A DNA stretch of 64,000 nt from NCBI GenBank assembly GCA_000233775.1, contig CP003096.1:956501-1020500 (forward strand), in the 5' to 3' direction. The position numbers and the translations under genes were made by a program. Positions 45,784 to 54,943 of the stretch are shown piece after piece. This stretch comes from Thermovirga lienii DSM 17291. Its GTDB lineage: Bacteria > Synergistota > Synergistia > Synergistales > Thermovirgaceae. The notes under the pieces were generated by a model. That model saw only the letters and a program-made list of their open reading frames with translations, was not told where the DNA came from and did not search any database. Position 1 is the stretch's first letter. Every line of letters starts with the position of its first letter.

Positions 45784-48586
45784 TCTTAAGAACATAAATT
45801 TGAAACTGCCCAAAGATAGCTTGATAGTAATTACTGGACCATCAGGATCTGGCAAGTCTTCTTTAGCGTTCGACACTATATGTGCAGAAGGGCAGCGACG
45901 ATACATTGAGTCTCTTTCTTCTTATGCAAGGCAATTTCTTGGAGTTCAGGATAAGCCCGATGTTGATGACATTGAGGGCCTTTCCCCAACTATATCTATT
46001 GAGCAAAAAGGTATTTCTCATAATCCAAGATCCACTGTAGGGACAGTAACAGAGGTTTACGATTATCTGAGGCTTTTGTTCGCCAGAGTCGGGGTGCCTT
46101 ATTGTCCTAAATGTGGTAGAGAGCTCAAAAGATATACTGTAGATCAAATTTTAGAGTATTTGTATAGAAATTTTTGGGGCCAAAAGGTGGAGATACTGTC
46201 CCCAGTAGTCATGGGCAAGAAGGGAGAGTTCAAGAATCTATTTGTACAGCTGCAAAAGAAGGGTTTTTTAAGGGTAAAAGTTGATGGATACGTTTATTGG
46301 TTGGAAGAAGAGATCGTTCTAGAGAAAAACAAGAAACATGACATCGAGGTGTTGGTGGATAAGCTGACTGTTAATGACAAAAACAGAAGCAGGTTGGCCG
46401 AATCAGTAGAAAGCGCCATAGATGTAAGTAAAGGGTTTGTGCAGATAGAAAATGGCGATGGCTATAAGGTGGTTCTCTCAGATCGTTTTGTATGCCCTTC
46501 ATGCGAGGTTTCCTTTCCGGAGCTTGAGCCTAGGTTATTTTCTTTCAATAGCCCCTTTGGTGCTTGTCCAGATTGTGAAGGCTTGGGTAGCCATCAGTAT
46601 TTCTCTGTGGAATTGGCGATAGATAAAGATGCCCCCCTTTTGGAGGGTGGAATATTGCCGTGGGCCAAGAAAAACCATTACATGCTGCGAAAGTTAAAGG
46701 CCTTATTCGAATCTATGGGCGAGAGCTTGGAAGGAAAATCTTTCAACGATCTAAGAGAAGATTTGCAAAGGATAGTTGTCTACGGTTCCCCTGTGAAAGT
46801 TCCCATGAAGTTCATGGAAAGAGGAGAAAGCATAGATTACATGGGACGGTACGATGGGTTGATACCCTGGCTTCAGACGAGGTGGCGTGAGACAGAGTCC
46901 GAATCAGTAAGAAACGAACTGTTGAATTACAGAGACGAGGACATATGTAAAAGTTGTAATGGTTCCAGATTACGAGAAGAAGCTCGCAGCGTAAAAATAC
47001 ACGGTTACTCTATTGTAGATTTTGTGAACATGCCTGTAGAAGACCTTTTGGATTTGCTGCAGCGATTGCCTCTGGATGGAAATCAGGCATATATTGGAGA
47101 ACCCATAATTGACGAGATCAAGAAGCGTCTATCGTTTATGGTGGACATAGGGATAGGGTATCTTTCCCTTTCAAGAAGGTCAGATACTCTAAGCTCTGGG
47201 GAGAGTCAAAGAATTCGTTTGGCAACGCAAATAGGGGCCAAGCTCAGTGGAGTCCTATATGTACTGGACGAACCAACCATAGGGCTTCATTCGCGAGATA
47301 CTGAAAGGTTGGTGAGGATTTTAAAGTCCATAAGAGACCTGGGCAATACTGTATTGGTAGTCGAACACGACAGGGACACCATGAAAATGGCCGACCATAT
47401 AGTTGAAATTGGGCCTGGCCCTGGAGAACATGGGGGTAGGATAGTAGCTCAGGGGGCTCCAGAGGAAATAATGAAGGGGGACTCCCTTTCTGCGGGATAT
47501 CTACTTGGAACCACTTCCGGAATAGTTCACTCTTCAAGGGAGCGTAAACCCAGTGGGTGGCTGAGTTTTTCTAAAGCTTCGGAAAATAACCTCAAGGAGA
47601 TAGATGTCCAAGTCCCATTGGGAGTTCTAACATGCATTACGGGCGTTTCTGGATCGGGAAAGAGTACGTTGTTACATGAGATTATCTATAAGGGTTTGAA
47701 GAAGAAGTTAGATAAATCCTACAAGGGGAAAGCAGGGAGGCAAGGAGATATAAAAGGATGGGAACAGCTTAGAAACGTGGTCTTGATAGATCAAAGCCCC
47801 ATCGGGCGGACTCCCCGTTCAAACCCAGCAACCTATACGGGAGTTTTTACCCCCATAAGGGAACTTTACGCTCAATTGCCAGAGGCTAGGATAAGAGGTT
47901 ATAAGCCTGGAAGGTTCAGCTTCAATGTTCACGGTGGTCGCTGTGAAGCCTGTCACGGTGAAGGTGAAGTAAAGATATCAATGCTTTTCATGCCAGATGT
48001 GTATGTCAAGTGCGAGGTTTGTAACGGAACTAGGTACAATAGGGAGACCCTTGAGGTTAAGTTTAAAGGCAAAAGCATAAGTGACGTCTTGGAGATGACG
48101 GTCAGTGAAGCCTTGGAGTTCTTCAAGGATGTCCCTCGAATAAGTAATAAGCTCTCAGTGTTGGAACAGGCAGGCATGGGGTACATGCGATTAGGGCAGC
48201 CAGCTACCACCTTGAGTGGAGGAGAAGCTCAAAGAGTAAAATTGGCGGAGGAACTTTCGAAAAGATTCAAAGGCAACACCCTCTACCTTTTGGATGAACC
48301 TACGACGGGGCTTCATTATTCAGATGTAAAGAAACTTTTGTTGTTGATTCACAAGTTGGTGGACAGTGGAAACACTGTTATTGTGATTGAACATAATCTT
48401 GATTTCATAGCTTCCTCGGACTATATAATAGACCTTGGGCCCGAGGGCGGGGCAAGAGGAGGCAACGTGGTTGTGGCAGGACCTTTGCGTCAGATACTTG
48501 AAGATGAAAGATCTTATACAGCGTTGTATTTAAGAAAGTATTTAAAAGAGATAGGGATGACAAACTATGAAGAGCGAGAAGAATAA
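45743..48586 (+). CDS. uvrA: UvrABC system protein A
   Basis: Dimeric ABC-type ATPase that scans DNA for bulky lesions and loads UvrB. It has about 947 residues. The first Walker A GPSGSGKS lies at 32-39; zinc modules CPKCG and CPSC...CPDCEGLG follow. Two ABC signatures (LSSGESQRIRLATQIG and LSGGEAQRVKLAEELS) and the second Walker A GVSGSGKST are present, as is the zinc hook CEACHGEG...CEVCNGTRY. The start is uncertain: TTG 45743 is nine bases after AGGTGG, with GTG 45731/45734 and TTG 45725 upstream. It overlaps uvrB by 41 bases. Confidence 0.95.
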   Translation: MSREIIVKGAREHNLKNINLKLPKDSLIVITGPSGSGKSSLAFDTICAEGQRRYIESLSSYARQFLGVQDKPDVDDIEGLSPTISIEQKGISHNPRSTVGTVTEVYDYLRLLFARVGVPYCPKCGRELKRYTVDQILEYLYRNFWGQKVEILSPVVMGKKGEFKNLFVQLQKKGFLRVKVDGYVYWLEEEIVLEKNKKHDIEVLVDKLTVNDKNRSRLAESVESAIDVSKGFVQIENGDGYKVVLSDRFVCPSCEVSFPELEPRLFSFNSPFGACPDCEGLGSHQYFSVELAIDKDAPLLEGGILPWAKKNHYMLRKLKALFESMGESLEGKSFNDLREDLQRIVVYGSPVKVPMKFMERGESIDYMGRYDGLIPWLQTRWRETESESVRNELLNYRDEDICKSCNGSRLREEARSVKIHGYSIVDFVNMPVEDLLDLLQRLPLDGNQAYIGEPIIDEIKKRLSFMVDIGIGYLSLSRRSDTLSSGESQRIRLATQIGAKLSGVLYVLDEPTIGLHSRDTERLVRILKSIRDLGNTVLVVEHDRDTMKMADHIVEIGPGPGEHGGRIVAQGAPEEIMKGDSLSAGYLLGTTSGIVHSSRERKPSGWLSFSKASENNLKEIDVQVPLGVLTCITGVSGSGKSTLLHEIIYKGLKKKLDKSYKGKAGRQGDIKGWEQLRNVVLIDQSPIGRTPRSNPATYTGVFTPIRELYAQLPEARIRGYKPGRFSFNVHGGRCEACHGEGEVKISMLFMPDVYVKCEVCNGTRYNRETLEVKFKGKSISDVLEMTVSEALEFFKDVPRISNKLSVLEQAGMGYMRLGQPATTLSGGEAQRVKLAEELSKRFKGNTLYLLDEPTTGLHYSDVKKLLLLIHKLVDSGNTVIVIEHNLDFIASSDYIIDLGPEGGARGGNVVVAGPLRQILEDERSYTALYLRKYLKEIGMTNYEEREE

Positions 48587-49355
48587 GGACGGTAATAAGC
48601 AAGAAGGGAAGAACCTGGAAGATATATGTTATGGGAAAAATGCAGTAATTAGTCTTTTGGAGGAGCACCCCGAAAGATGTCTTTCAACTTATATCTCGAC
48701 AAATGCCCACGGCGGAGTGTACCAAAAGATATTAGCGCTATGTAAAGAGAGAGGCATACCTTGCCACAGGGTTCCCAAAGAGCACTTGGATAGGCAGACA
48801 AATTTTTCTAACCATCAGGGGGTAATGGTTAAAACGTCACCTTTAGATGTGAGTGGGATGGAAAAATTTTATGAAATAACAGAGAGAGGAAAAGAAGGAC
48901 CGTTGCTTTTCGTGGTTTTAGACCACGTAGAGGACGTGCAAAATTTTTCATCCATAATAAGGAGTGCTGAAGTGCTGGGGGCCGCTGCTGTTGTTTTCCC
49001 TAAAAGAAGGTCTGCATTGCCTACAGGGACAGTACTTAAAGTCAGCTCGGGGGCAGCTGCCAGGTTACCTTTGATAAGAGTAAACAGTGTGTTTCATGCC
49101 TTGGAGATAATGAAGGAGAATAATTTTTGGGTGATAGGTCTGGATATGGAAGGAGAAAACCTTTGCAATCTTGAACTCCCCAAAAGGTTAGTCCTAGTGG
49201 TGGGGAGCGAGGGTAGAGGTTTGAGTAAAACTGCTAAGAAAGCCTGCGATGAATTGGCAAAAATTCCCATGGCAGGCAAGACAGGATCACTCAATGCTGC
49301 AGTCGCAGCTTCCATTGGTATATATGAATGGAGAAGAAGTGTTGACAAGCTTTAA
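48567..49355 (+). CDS. rlmB: TrmH/RlmB-family 2'-O-ribose RNA methyltransferase
   Basis: SPOUT methyltransferase, probably the 23S rRNA Gm2251 enzyme RlmB. It has 262 residues: an L30e-like substrate-binding N-terminus (YGKNAVISLLEEHPERC) and the SAM knot with LDHVEDVQNFSSIIRSAEVLGA, VVGSEGRGLS and IPMAGKTGSLNAAVAASIGIYE. The first 20 residues are charged and extra. It starts at ATG 48567, inside the end of uvrA. The tRNA-Val promoter overlaps its last codons. The exact target (RlmB or TrmH-like) is inferred. Confidence 0.88.
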   Translation: MKSEKNKDGNKQEGKNLEDICYGKNAVISLLEEHPERCLSTYISTNAHGGVYQKILALCKERGIPCHRVPKEHLDRQTNFSNHQGVMVKTSPLDVSGMEKFYEITERGKEGPLLFVVLDHVEDVQNFSSIIRSAEVLGAAAVVFPKRRSALPTGTVLKVSSGAAARLPLIRVNSVFHALEIMKENNFWVIGLDMEGENLCNLELPKRLVLVVGSEGRGLSKTAKKACDELAKIPMAGKTGSLNAAVAASIGIYEWRRSVDKL

Positions 49356-49370
49356 TAACCCAGGTAAAAT
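49342..49370 (+). promoter_or_regulatory. Promoter of tRNA-Val
   Basis: Perfect TTGACA at 49342-49347 and TAAAAT at 49365-49370, 17 bp apart. The -35 box lies within the rlmB coding end. The predicted start is about five bases before the tRNA. Confidence 0.8.
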
Positions 49371-49381
49371 GCGACTTGCTC

Positions 49382-49456
49382 GGGTGGTTAGTTCAGAGGA
49401 AGAACGCTTCCTTGACGCGGAAGAGGTCGCAGGTTCGAGTCCTGCACCACCCACCA
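49382..49456 (+). tRNA. tRNA-Val (GAC)
   Basis: 75 bases, CCA encoded. The acceptor GGGTGGT pairs with ACCACCC; the stem CTTCC/GGAAG holds the loop TTGACGC with anticodon GAC. The T-arm is GCAGG/CCTGC. Confidence 0.95.
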
Positions 49457-49465
49457 TTAGCACGT

Positions 49466-49496
49466 AAAAGCGCCGATAAGGCGCTTTTTTTTTTTT
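49466..49496 (+). terminator. Intrinsic terminator after tRNA-Val
   Basis: AAAAGCGCC (49466-49474) pairs with GGCGCTTTT (49480-49488) around GATAA, and the T run continues to 49496. Confidence 0.93.
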
Positions 49497-49596
49497 GCCT
49501 TTCTGCTGATAACTTCACCGGTATTATATTGTTTGTCCCATGTTCAGCTTATCAGTTTTAGATTTATAATATGCGTATTAACTGGGGAGGTATGCA

Positions 49597-49971
49597 ATGA
49601 TCGTTAAAGGTATAGGTGTAGATATCTGCAGCATATCGAGAATAGGCACAAAAATCAAAAATGATGAGTTCAAGAGGAGAGTTTTCACTGAAGAAGAAAT
49701 CACGTATGCAGAAGGGCACGTAACCCCAGAAGTCCATTACGCTTCCAGCTTTGCTGCCAAAGAAGCCTTTGCTAAGGCCACTAGGCTGGGACTTGGTAAG
49801 GTAGGGCTTAAAAACGTATGGGTAAAGCGAACTGAGAAGGGACCAATTTTGAGTTTCTCTTCAAGCATAAGAGATTTTCTGAAGAAAGAAAAAATGGATA
49901 ACGTCCATGTCAGCCTTTCTCACGATGGGGGCTTTGCAGTAGCCTTTGTTGTCATTGAGGGGAGGGAGTAG
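49597..49971 (+). CDS. acpS: Holo-[acyl-carrier-protein] synthase
   Basis: Transfers phosphopantetheine from CoA to acyl carrier protein. It has 124 residues. Family marks are IGVDICSISRI (metal-binding D9), VFTEEEITYAEG, SSFAAKEAFAKAT and VHVSLSHDGGFAVAFVV. GGGAGG precedes ATG 49597. A TATAAT at 49565-49570 could serve as the -10 box, but no good -35 is seen. The next gene starts six bases later. Confidence 0.95.
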   Translation: MIVKGIGVDICSISRIGTKIKNDEFKRRVFTEEEITYAEGHVTPEVHYASSFAAKEAFAKATRLGLGKVGLKNVWVKRTEKGPILSFSSSIRDFLKKEKMDNVHVSLSHDGGFAVAFVVIEGRE

Positions 49972-49976
49972 TTGAA

Positions 49977-51542
49977 GTGCGTCTTTATACCTGTGATGCC
50001 ATAAGGAGAATAGAAGATCTGCTTGTCGATAAATATGGTTTCGACTTTTTCCAGCTGATGGATTATGCAGGGAATGCCGTTGCTGAGAAGGTTTTGGCAA
50101 GATTCCCTGGCATCAAGTCAGTAGCTGTGCTCTGTGGAGGAGGGAACAATGGAGGGGATGGCCTTGTCGCCGCACGCTATCTCTTCCTAAAAGACATTGC
50201 CGTGAAAGTGATTGCAGCATCTAGGTTTGAAAGGTCAAGCTTACAAACCATGAAAAATAAAACCATCCTGGAAAAAATGGGAGGGACCTTGCTTACGTCG
50301 GAAGAGATTGGTGACACAGAGCTTCTTCGTTTGCTAGACGAAAGTGATGTCATTATAGATGCACTTTTGGGGATTGGAGCCACAAGCTCTCCAAGGGGAG
50401 AGTATTTGAGATTAATTAGGGCAGTAAACCAAAGCCAAACACCAGTGGTTTCCATTGATTTGCCTAGTGGTTTGGATGGTTCTACTGGTGAAATAATGGG
50501 CGAAGCCGTTAAAGCCGACATAACTGTGACGTTTTGGGGACCCAAAGTAGGCTTATATGTAATGCCCGGCAAAGAACACGCTGGAGAGGTTTTAATTGCT
50601 AACGAAGAGTTTGTTTCTGATCGACTCTTTCCCGATTTAGGGGAAATTATTAAAAAAGATCTGCATCTTGTGAGCGTCCCTGAGATAAAACACCTTTTGC
50701 CTCCTGTCACTTTGTCATATCACAAGGGCAAGAGGGGCAGTGTCTTAATTTTTGCCGGTTCGAAAAAGTATAAAGGGGCAGCTGCGTTGGTTGCCCTTGG
50801 CGCACTGCGGGCTGGGGCAGGAAGGGTGATCCTTGTGGTACCAGAAGGTTGTTTGGTACCTGGAGTGACCCCTGAAACCATAGTGTTTGAGGTGCCTTCC
50901 AGAGATGGCACACTGGCAGCCGATAGCTATATCAGAGCCATGGATGAATTTGGGGATATCGTGTCTTCAATAGTAATAGGACCTGGTGTAGGTAGGACCA
51001 ATGGAGTTAGGGATCTGGTAAGTTACATATGGGAACAATCTCAGGTCCCAACTTGCATGGATGCGGATGCCTTATATTTCCTGCCTGAAATAGGGGAAGG
51101 GGCACTTCAAAGAAGGCACGATGTTATTATTACTCCTCATGAAGGAGAGGCCGCCCGCTTAATGAGGAGCAAGGCATCGTGTGTTTCCGCCAAGAGATTG
51201 GAATTTGCCAAGAGCATTGCTGAAAAGTGGGGCACGGTGCTTTTAAAGGGTGCAGGTACTATAGTTGATGATGGTAATAGGACTTCGGTTATAAAGGACG
51301 CCCATCCTTGTTTGTCCGTTCCGGGATCAGGGGATGTCCTGAGCGGAATGATTGGGGCTTTTCTGGCCAGAGGGCTTGGGTGCTACGAAGCTGGTCTCTG
51401 TGCTGCATGCCTGCATGCCAGAGCAGGGGTGTCTTTGGGAGCCATAAGGGGCAATGATGGTATATTAGCGGGGGAGATAGCTAATAGGATACCTATAGAA
51501 ATTAAAAGTGTATCAGAATTAGAGCGGGAGCCTTTGCTATGA
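49977..51542 (+). CDS. nnr: Bifunctional NAD(P)H-hydrate epimerase / ADP-dependent NAD(P)H-hydrate dehydratase
   Basis: Repairs hydrated NADH and NADPH. The N-terminal YjeF epimerase domain (1 to about 215) shows VAVLCGGGNNGGDGLVAARYL and DALLGIGATSSPRGEYLRLI. The C-terminal ribokinase-like dehydratase (about 225-510) shows SYHKGKRGSVLIFAGSKKYKGAAALVALGALRAGAG (read in parts), DADALYFL, HEGEAARL and GSGDVLSGMIGAFLARG. It has 521 residues. The start is GTG 49977 after GGGAGGGAG. It overlaps tsaE by four bases. The acpS-nnr-tsaE order is common. Confidence 0.95.
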   Translation: MRLYTCDAIRRIEDLLVDKYGFDFFQLMDYAGNAVAEKVLARFPGIKSVAVLCGGGNNGGDGLVAARYLFLKDIAVKVIAASRFERSSLQTMKNKTILEKMGGTLLTSEEIGDTELLRLLDESDVIIDALLGIGATSSPRGEYLRLIRAVNQSQTPVVSIDLPSGLDGSTGEIMGEAVKADITVTFWGPKVGLYVMPGKEHAGEVLIANEEFVSDRLFPDLGEIIKKDLHLVSVPEIKHLLPPVTLSYHKGKRGSVLIFAGSKKYKGAAALVALGALRAGAGRVILVVPEGCLVPGVTPETIVFEVPSRDGTLAADSYIRAMDEFGDIVSSIVIGPGVGRTNGVRDLVSYIWEQSQVPTCMDADALYFLPEIGEGALQRRHDVIITPHEGEAARLMRSKASCVSAKRLEFAKSIAEKWGTVLLKGAGTIVDDGNRTSVIKDAHPCLSVPGSGDVLSGMIGAFLARGLGCYEAGLCAACLHARAGVSLGAIRGNDGILAGEIANRIPIEIKSVSELEREPLL

Positions 51543-52081
51543 CAAGTGCAAGTAAAAGACACATTTTAGATATAGTAACGTGCAGTCCGGAGCAAACTTA
51601 CATGCTTGGTAAAGAGGCATCAAGGTTTGTATATGGTGGATTGTGCATTATGCTGAATGGAGATTTAGGAAGTGGGAAAACCACCTTTGTGAAAGGGTTA
51701 GTGTGTGGTTTAGATGGAGACGAGGCCAAAAGCCCATCATTCAATTTGGTTAACGAATATGCTGGCAGAATAAACGTCGCCCACGCTGACTTGTATAGGC
51801 TTAAGGTTACAGATGGCTATGATCTTGGACTTTATGATTACTTAAATTATGGATATTTGCTTATTGTAGAGTGGTGTGATCGATGGATCTGTCCTCCGTC
51901 TTCTGATGTGTGGTGCTTATCCTTTGGACTTTTCGATGTGGATGTGGAAGAAGATTTCCTTCCTGATTTAGGAAACAAAAGAAAGATTACCTTTACCTGC
52001 TTGGGAGATAAGGCTTGTAAAAGTTTGGCGATGTACGCAGAGAGTATAGATGTGGAGGGGGCTAAGAAATGTCTTTATTAG
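51539..52081 (+). CDS. tsaE: tRNA t6A biosynthesis ATPase TsaE
   Basis: P-loop ATPase that works with TsaB and TsaD to make threonylcarbamoyladenosine at position 37 of ANN-decoding tRNAs. It has 180 residues, slightly longer than usual. Walker A GDLGSGKT is at 41-48, followed by KSPSFNLVNEY and the HADLYRL motif. It starts at ATG 51539 within the nnr stop, and its end overlaps tsaB by 13 bases. TsaD and TsaC are not in view. Confidence 0.93.
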   Translation: MTSASKRHILDIVTCSPEQTYMLGKEASRFVYGGLCIMLNGDLGSGKTTFVKGLVCGLDGDEAKSPSFNLVNEYAGRINVAHADLYRLKVTDGYDLGLYDYLNYGYLLIVEWCDRWICPPSSDVWCLSFGLFDVDVEEDFLPDLGNKRKITFTCLGDKACKSLAMYAESIDVEGAKKCLY

Positions 52082-52740
52082 TGGGCTTGGATTGCAGCAC
52101 CAGATGGACGGCTTTGGGCGTGTTAGAGGATGGAGGCCCCCTAGGAGAAGTGAACGTCTTGCTGGGGAGAAAGCAGTCTTCAGAACTTCCATTGCTTCTT
52201 GATACATTACTTGGGTTTTGGGGAAAGGATGTAAGTGCGATTAATTATATAGCCGTTACTGTAGGGCCCGGCTATTTTACGGGACTCAAGGTTGGTCTTT
52301 CTTATGCAAAGTCCTTGGCTTTTGCTTTGGGTGCCAAGATAATACCTGTTTCAACCCTTTCTGTTTTAGCTTATCCGTATCTCAAAGATGGGGTGAAAGT
52401 GACTTCGGTTCTTAAAGCCAAGAGTGATTTGGTTTACTTAGGTTCTTATACAAGGTGTGGCAAGAATACCTTTGCGATCCACGAACCGCGCTGCGTGAAA
52501 ATTGAAGATATTGATGACCTTTTATGGAATGAATTGAACCCCGACGTAGTAATAATGGAAGACCTGCCAAATTTAAGGATCGCCTCACCTTCCTCAAAAA
52601 AAGGAGTGATGATAGTCAAAAATGAAGGAGTTTCAGGTCTTGATGTGGCTAGGTTGGGGTTGGAAAGAGTAGATGATGCAGCTGCGCCTTCAAACATACA
52701 TCCTCAATATCTTAGGGATCCGGACATAGGTCCTGCCTGA
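52069..52740 (+). CDS. tsaB: tRNA t6A biosynthesis protein TsaB
   Basis: ASKHA-fold partner of TsaD, inactive by itself. It has 223 residues. Marks are GLDCSTRWTALGVLEDG, AVTVGPGYFTGLKVGLSYAKSLAFAL and the VSTLSVLAYPY segment. GGAGGGG precedes ATG 52069. The C-terminal part is diverged, as usual. It ends the acpS-nnr-tsaE-tsaB set; no terminator is obvious after it. Confidence 0.92.
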   Translation: MSLLVGLDCSTRWTALGVLEDGGPLGEVNVLLGRKQSSELPLLLDTLLGFWGKDVSAINYIAVTVGPGYFTGLKVGLSYAKSLAFALGAKIIPVSTLSVLAYPYLKDGVKVTSVLKAKSDLVYLGSYTRCGKNTFAIHEPRCVKIEDIDDLLWNELNPDVVIMEDLPNLRIASPSSKKGVMIVKNEGVSGLDVARLGLERVDDAAAPSNIHPQYLRDPDIGPA

Positions 52741-52936
52741 GATTGTGATTCTTTGCCAGGTTCTAGAACTATAGTTTATATCCCAACTTTATTTTAACCC
52801 TACTTGATATTTTTAGGATAAAATATATTATATATGTGATATGGGGTAATATAGTGAAAATTCTAACACATCCTAGAGGTTCTCTAGATAAGCTGTAGGT
52901 TAATAGATCCACATATCAGAAGAAGGGGGGGCGGTT
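52741..52936 (+). promoter_or_regulatory. Leader of the flavin/Fe-S dehydrogenase operon: promoter and palindromes
   Basis: A possible promoter is TTGATA 52804-52809 with TATTAT 52826-52831 (16 bp). Palindromes are GTTCTAGAAC (52760-52769), AACTATAGTT (52767-52776) and CTAGAGGTTCTCTAG (52873-52887). The first and third share AGGTTCT, with AGA a few bases on, and lie on both sides of the promoter, so they could be operator sites. No gene other than a short leader frame is seen. Confidence 0.45.
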
Positions 52937-52996
52937 GTGCAGAGATTGTTTTTTGTTCTTGTCCTAATGCTTAGTGAGGGGGGATTGGCTGTATGA
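52937..52996 (+). CDS. Possible 19-residue leader peptide
   Basis: GTG 52937 reads MQRLFFVLVLMLSEGGLAV and stops at TGA 52994-52996, overlapping the ATG of the next gene as ATGA. AAGGGGGGGCGG lies just upstream. Translation here could open the SD (GAGGGGGG) of the 2Fe-2S gene. It may be chance; its length gives little support. Confidence 0.3.
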   Translation: MQRLFFVLVLMLSEGGLAV

Positions 52997-53310
52997 AACT
53001 TATCGAGAAGCATCCGATTCTTGAGTTTAAGCACGGTAGGTTGGTTAATTTTACTTTTGATGGTGTTCCAATGCAGGGGTACGAAGGAGAACCTATCGCA
53101 GCGGCTTTGCATGCCAATGGGGTGAAGGTGTATCGCGAAACGCCTATACGGAAGCAACCGAGAGGATTCTTTTGTGCTATAGGGAAATGCTCATCATGTT
53201 TCATGGTAGTAGATGGTGTTCCTAACGTAAGGACGTGCATCACGCCGCTTCGTGAAGGAATGAGGGTCGAAACACAAAAGGGTAAGGGCATTGTGAAAGT
53301 GGACCTCTAG
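52993..53310 (+). CDS. (2Fe-2S) subunit of dye-linked dehydrogenase (split alpha, N-terminal part)
   Basis: A 105-residue protein matching the N-terminal 2Fe-2S domain of SoxA/HcnA-type alpha subunits. Cluster ligands are C61, C66, C69 and C82 (FFCAIGKCSSC...RTC). In archaeal PDH1 this part is fused to the FAD part; here it is a separate gene ten bases upstream of the FAD gene. It probably passes electrons between the two flavins or to the ferredoxin subunit. GAGGGGGG precedes ATG 52993. Confidence 0.88.
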   Translation: MKLIEKHPILEFKHGRLVNFTFDGVPMQGYEGEPIAAALHANGVKVYRETPIRKQPRGFFCAIGKCSSCFMVVDGVPNVRTCITPLREGMRVETQKGKGIVKVDL

Positions 53311-53320
53311 GTGAAAGGCG

Positions 53321-54430
53321 GTGGATGTTTTGCGAGAGACTGAAGTATTGGTTGTAGGCGGCGGACCGGCAGGGCTCAGCGCTGCAATTGAGGCAGCGTC
53401 CTTTGGTGCGAAAGTTACGCTTGTGGATAGTGACCTGGCGCTAGGAGGTCAGTTGATCAAACAAACCCACAAGTTTTTTGGCTCAAAGAACGAACGAGCA
53501 GGTACGAGAGGTTTCAAAATTGCTGAAGAGCTATTTAGGGAATTGAAGGACAAAGAGGAAAACATTGAAACCTTTACCAATTGTACGGTTACAGGTTACT
53601 ACAAAGAAGACGGGGTTGTTTCCTGCGTAAAAGGTGAAGATGAGTATTTCCATATAAAACCCAAGAAAATAGTCATGGCTACAGGAGCCCAGGAAAGAAT
53701 AATTCCCTTCCCAAACAATCACCTCCCAGGAGTTTATGGTGCCGGTGCAATTCAGACCTTGATGAACGTGTATGGCGTTGTTCCAGGGGATCGAGTTCTT
53801 ATGGTTGGGGCGGGAAATATAGGCCTCATAGTTAGTTATCAGCTGTTACAGGCAGGGGTGCAGGTAGTTGGAATAGTTGAGGCAATGGACAAGGTCGGAG
53901 GTTATTGGGTACATGCGGCGAAGGTTAGAAGGCTGGGTGTACCCATATACTTGAGACACACGGTGAAAGAGGCCATAGGTGAACGTTTTGTGGAAGGGGC
54001 GGTCATTCAAGAAATAGACGAAAAGTTCCAGCCAACTGGTAATGAGATGAAAGTGGATGTGGACATAATCTGTCTTGCAGTTGGACTTACTCCAACATGC
54101 GAGCTTTTGTGGCAAGCAGGTTGCAAAATGGCTTTTGTCCCTCAGCTTTGCGGATATGTTGCTCAAAGAGATAAGAACATGAGAACCAGTCATCCTGATA
54201 TATGGGTTGCTGGCGATGCAGCGGGAATAGAAGAAGCATCTTCTGCCATGGTGGAGGGGCGAATTGCAGGAGTGGGTGTCGCGAAGGCTTTGGGCTATGG
54301 AACGCAGGAGGAGATAGAAAAAAGACTTAAAGAGTACCATGGACGTTTGGCTGATCTTCGCGGGGGAGAAGTTGGAGCCAAGATTCGTGAAGGTATTGCC
54401 CTTTGCTCTGTGGAATGCTGGGAGGTGTAG
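53321..54430 (+). CDS. FAD/NAD(P)-binding oxidoreductase subunit (split alpha, main part)
   Basis: A 369-residue flavoprotein of the pyridine-nucleotide-disulfide oxidoreductase fold. The FAD site is VVGGGPAGLSAAIEA (11-25), the second Rossmann loop is VLMVGAGNIGLIVSYQL, and the GDAAGIEEASSAMVEGRIAG motif closes the FAD site. With the preceding gene it equals the alpha subunit of sarcosine-oxidase-like or PDH1-like complexes (105 + 369 residues). The start is GTG 53321 after AAAGGCGG. The C-terminus ends CSVECW. Confidence 0.9.
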   Translation: MDVLRETEVLVVGGGPAGLSAAIEAASFGAKVTLVDSDLALGGQLIKQTHKFFGSKNERAGTRGFKIAEELFRELKDKEENIETFTNCTVTGYYKEDGVVSCVKGEDEYFHIKPKKIVMATGAQERIIPFPNNHLPGVYGAGAIQTLMNVYGVVPGDRVLMVGAGNIGLIVSYQLLQAGVQVVGIVEAMDKVGGYWVHAAKVRRLGVPIYLRHTVKEAIGERFVEGAVIQEIDEKFQPTGNEMKVDVDIICLAVGLTPTCELLWQAGCKMAFVPQLCGYVAQRDKNMRTSHPDIWVAGDAAGIEEASSAMVEGRIAGVGVAKALGYGTQEEIEKRLKEYHGRLADLRGGEVGAKIREGIALCSVECWEV

Positions 54431-54433
54431 CTG

Positions 54434-54940
54434 GTGGACGAAAAAGAAAGACTTTTCAATAGTGGTATATTAACTGGAGAGAGAAAAGGTGCAGTCAAAC
54501 CTCCCCAGGAGTTGTGGGAAACCAAGAAAAACGGATTGGTTGTTATAGAATGCCCTCAAAGAATCCCATGCAACCCATGTCATACTAGTTGCCCCACAGG
54601 TGCCGTTGTGCCATTTAAGGATATCAATGACCAACCACAGATCGAATATGAAAAATGCACCGGCTGCGCACGTTGTGTAGCTGTATGCCCAGGGCTTGCG
54701 TGCTTCGTTATCGACCTCACGTGGGGGGAAGATGACAAGGCTTTGATCAAACTCGCATATGAAATGTTACCTGTCCCTGAGGAAGGACAGGTCGTGGATT
54801 GTCTCAATCGCTTCGGCGAAGCCGTAGCCAAAGGTAAAGTAGTAAAGATAACTGAACCAATGAAAGATAAGACCCTTGTGGTCCATGTAGAGATTCCAAA
54901 GGACCTCGTCATGGATATCAGAGCCATAAAGGTGGTGTAA
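54434..54940 (+). CDS. Ferredoxin-like 4Fe-4S subunit of the dehydrogenase complex
   Basis: A 168-residue protein with two cysteine groups (C40, C46, C49, C53 and C75, C78, C81, C85, plus C90) that likely bind two [4Fe-4S] clusters. The size and cysteine pattern match the delta (PdhX) subunit of Thermococcus PDH1. The start is GTG 54434 after GGAGGTG. It lies three bases after the FAD gene and is followed by the BFD subunit after three bases, so all are one operon. Confidence 0.87.
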   Translation: MDEKERLFNSGILTGERKGAVKPPQELWETKKNGLVVIECPQRIPCNPCHTSCPTGAVVPFKDINDQPQIEYEKCTGCARCVAVCPGLACFVIDLTWGEDDKALIKLAYEMLPVPEEGQVVDCLNRFGEAVAKGKVVKITEPMKDKTLVVHVEIPKDLVMDIRAIKVV

Positions 54941-54943
54941 TCA

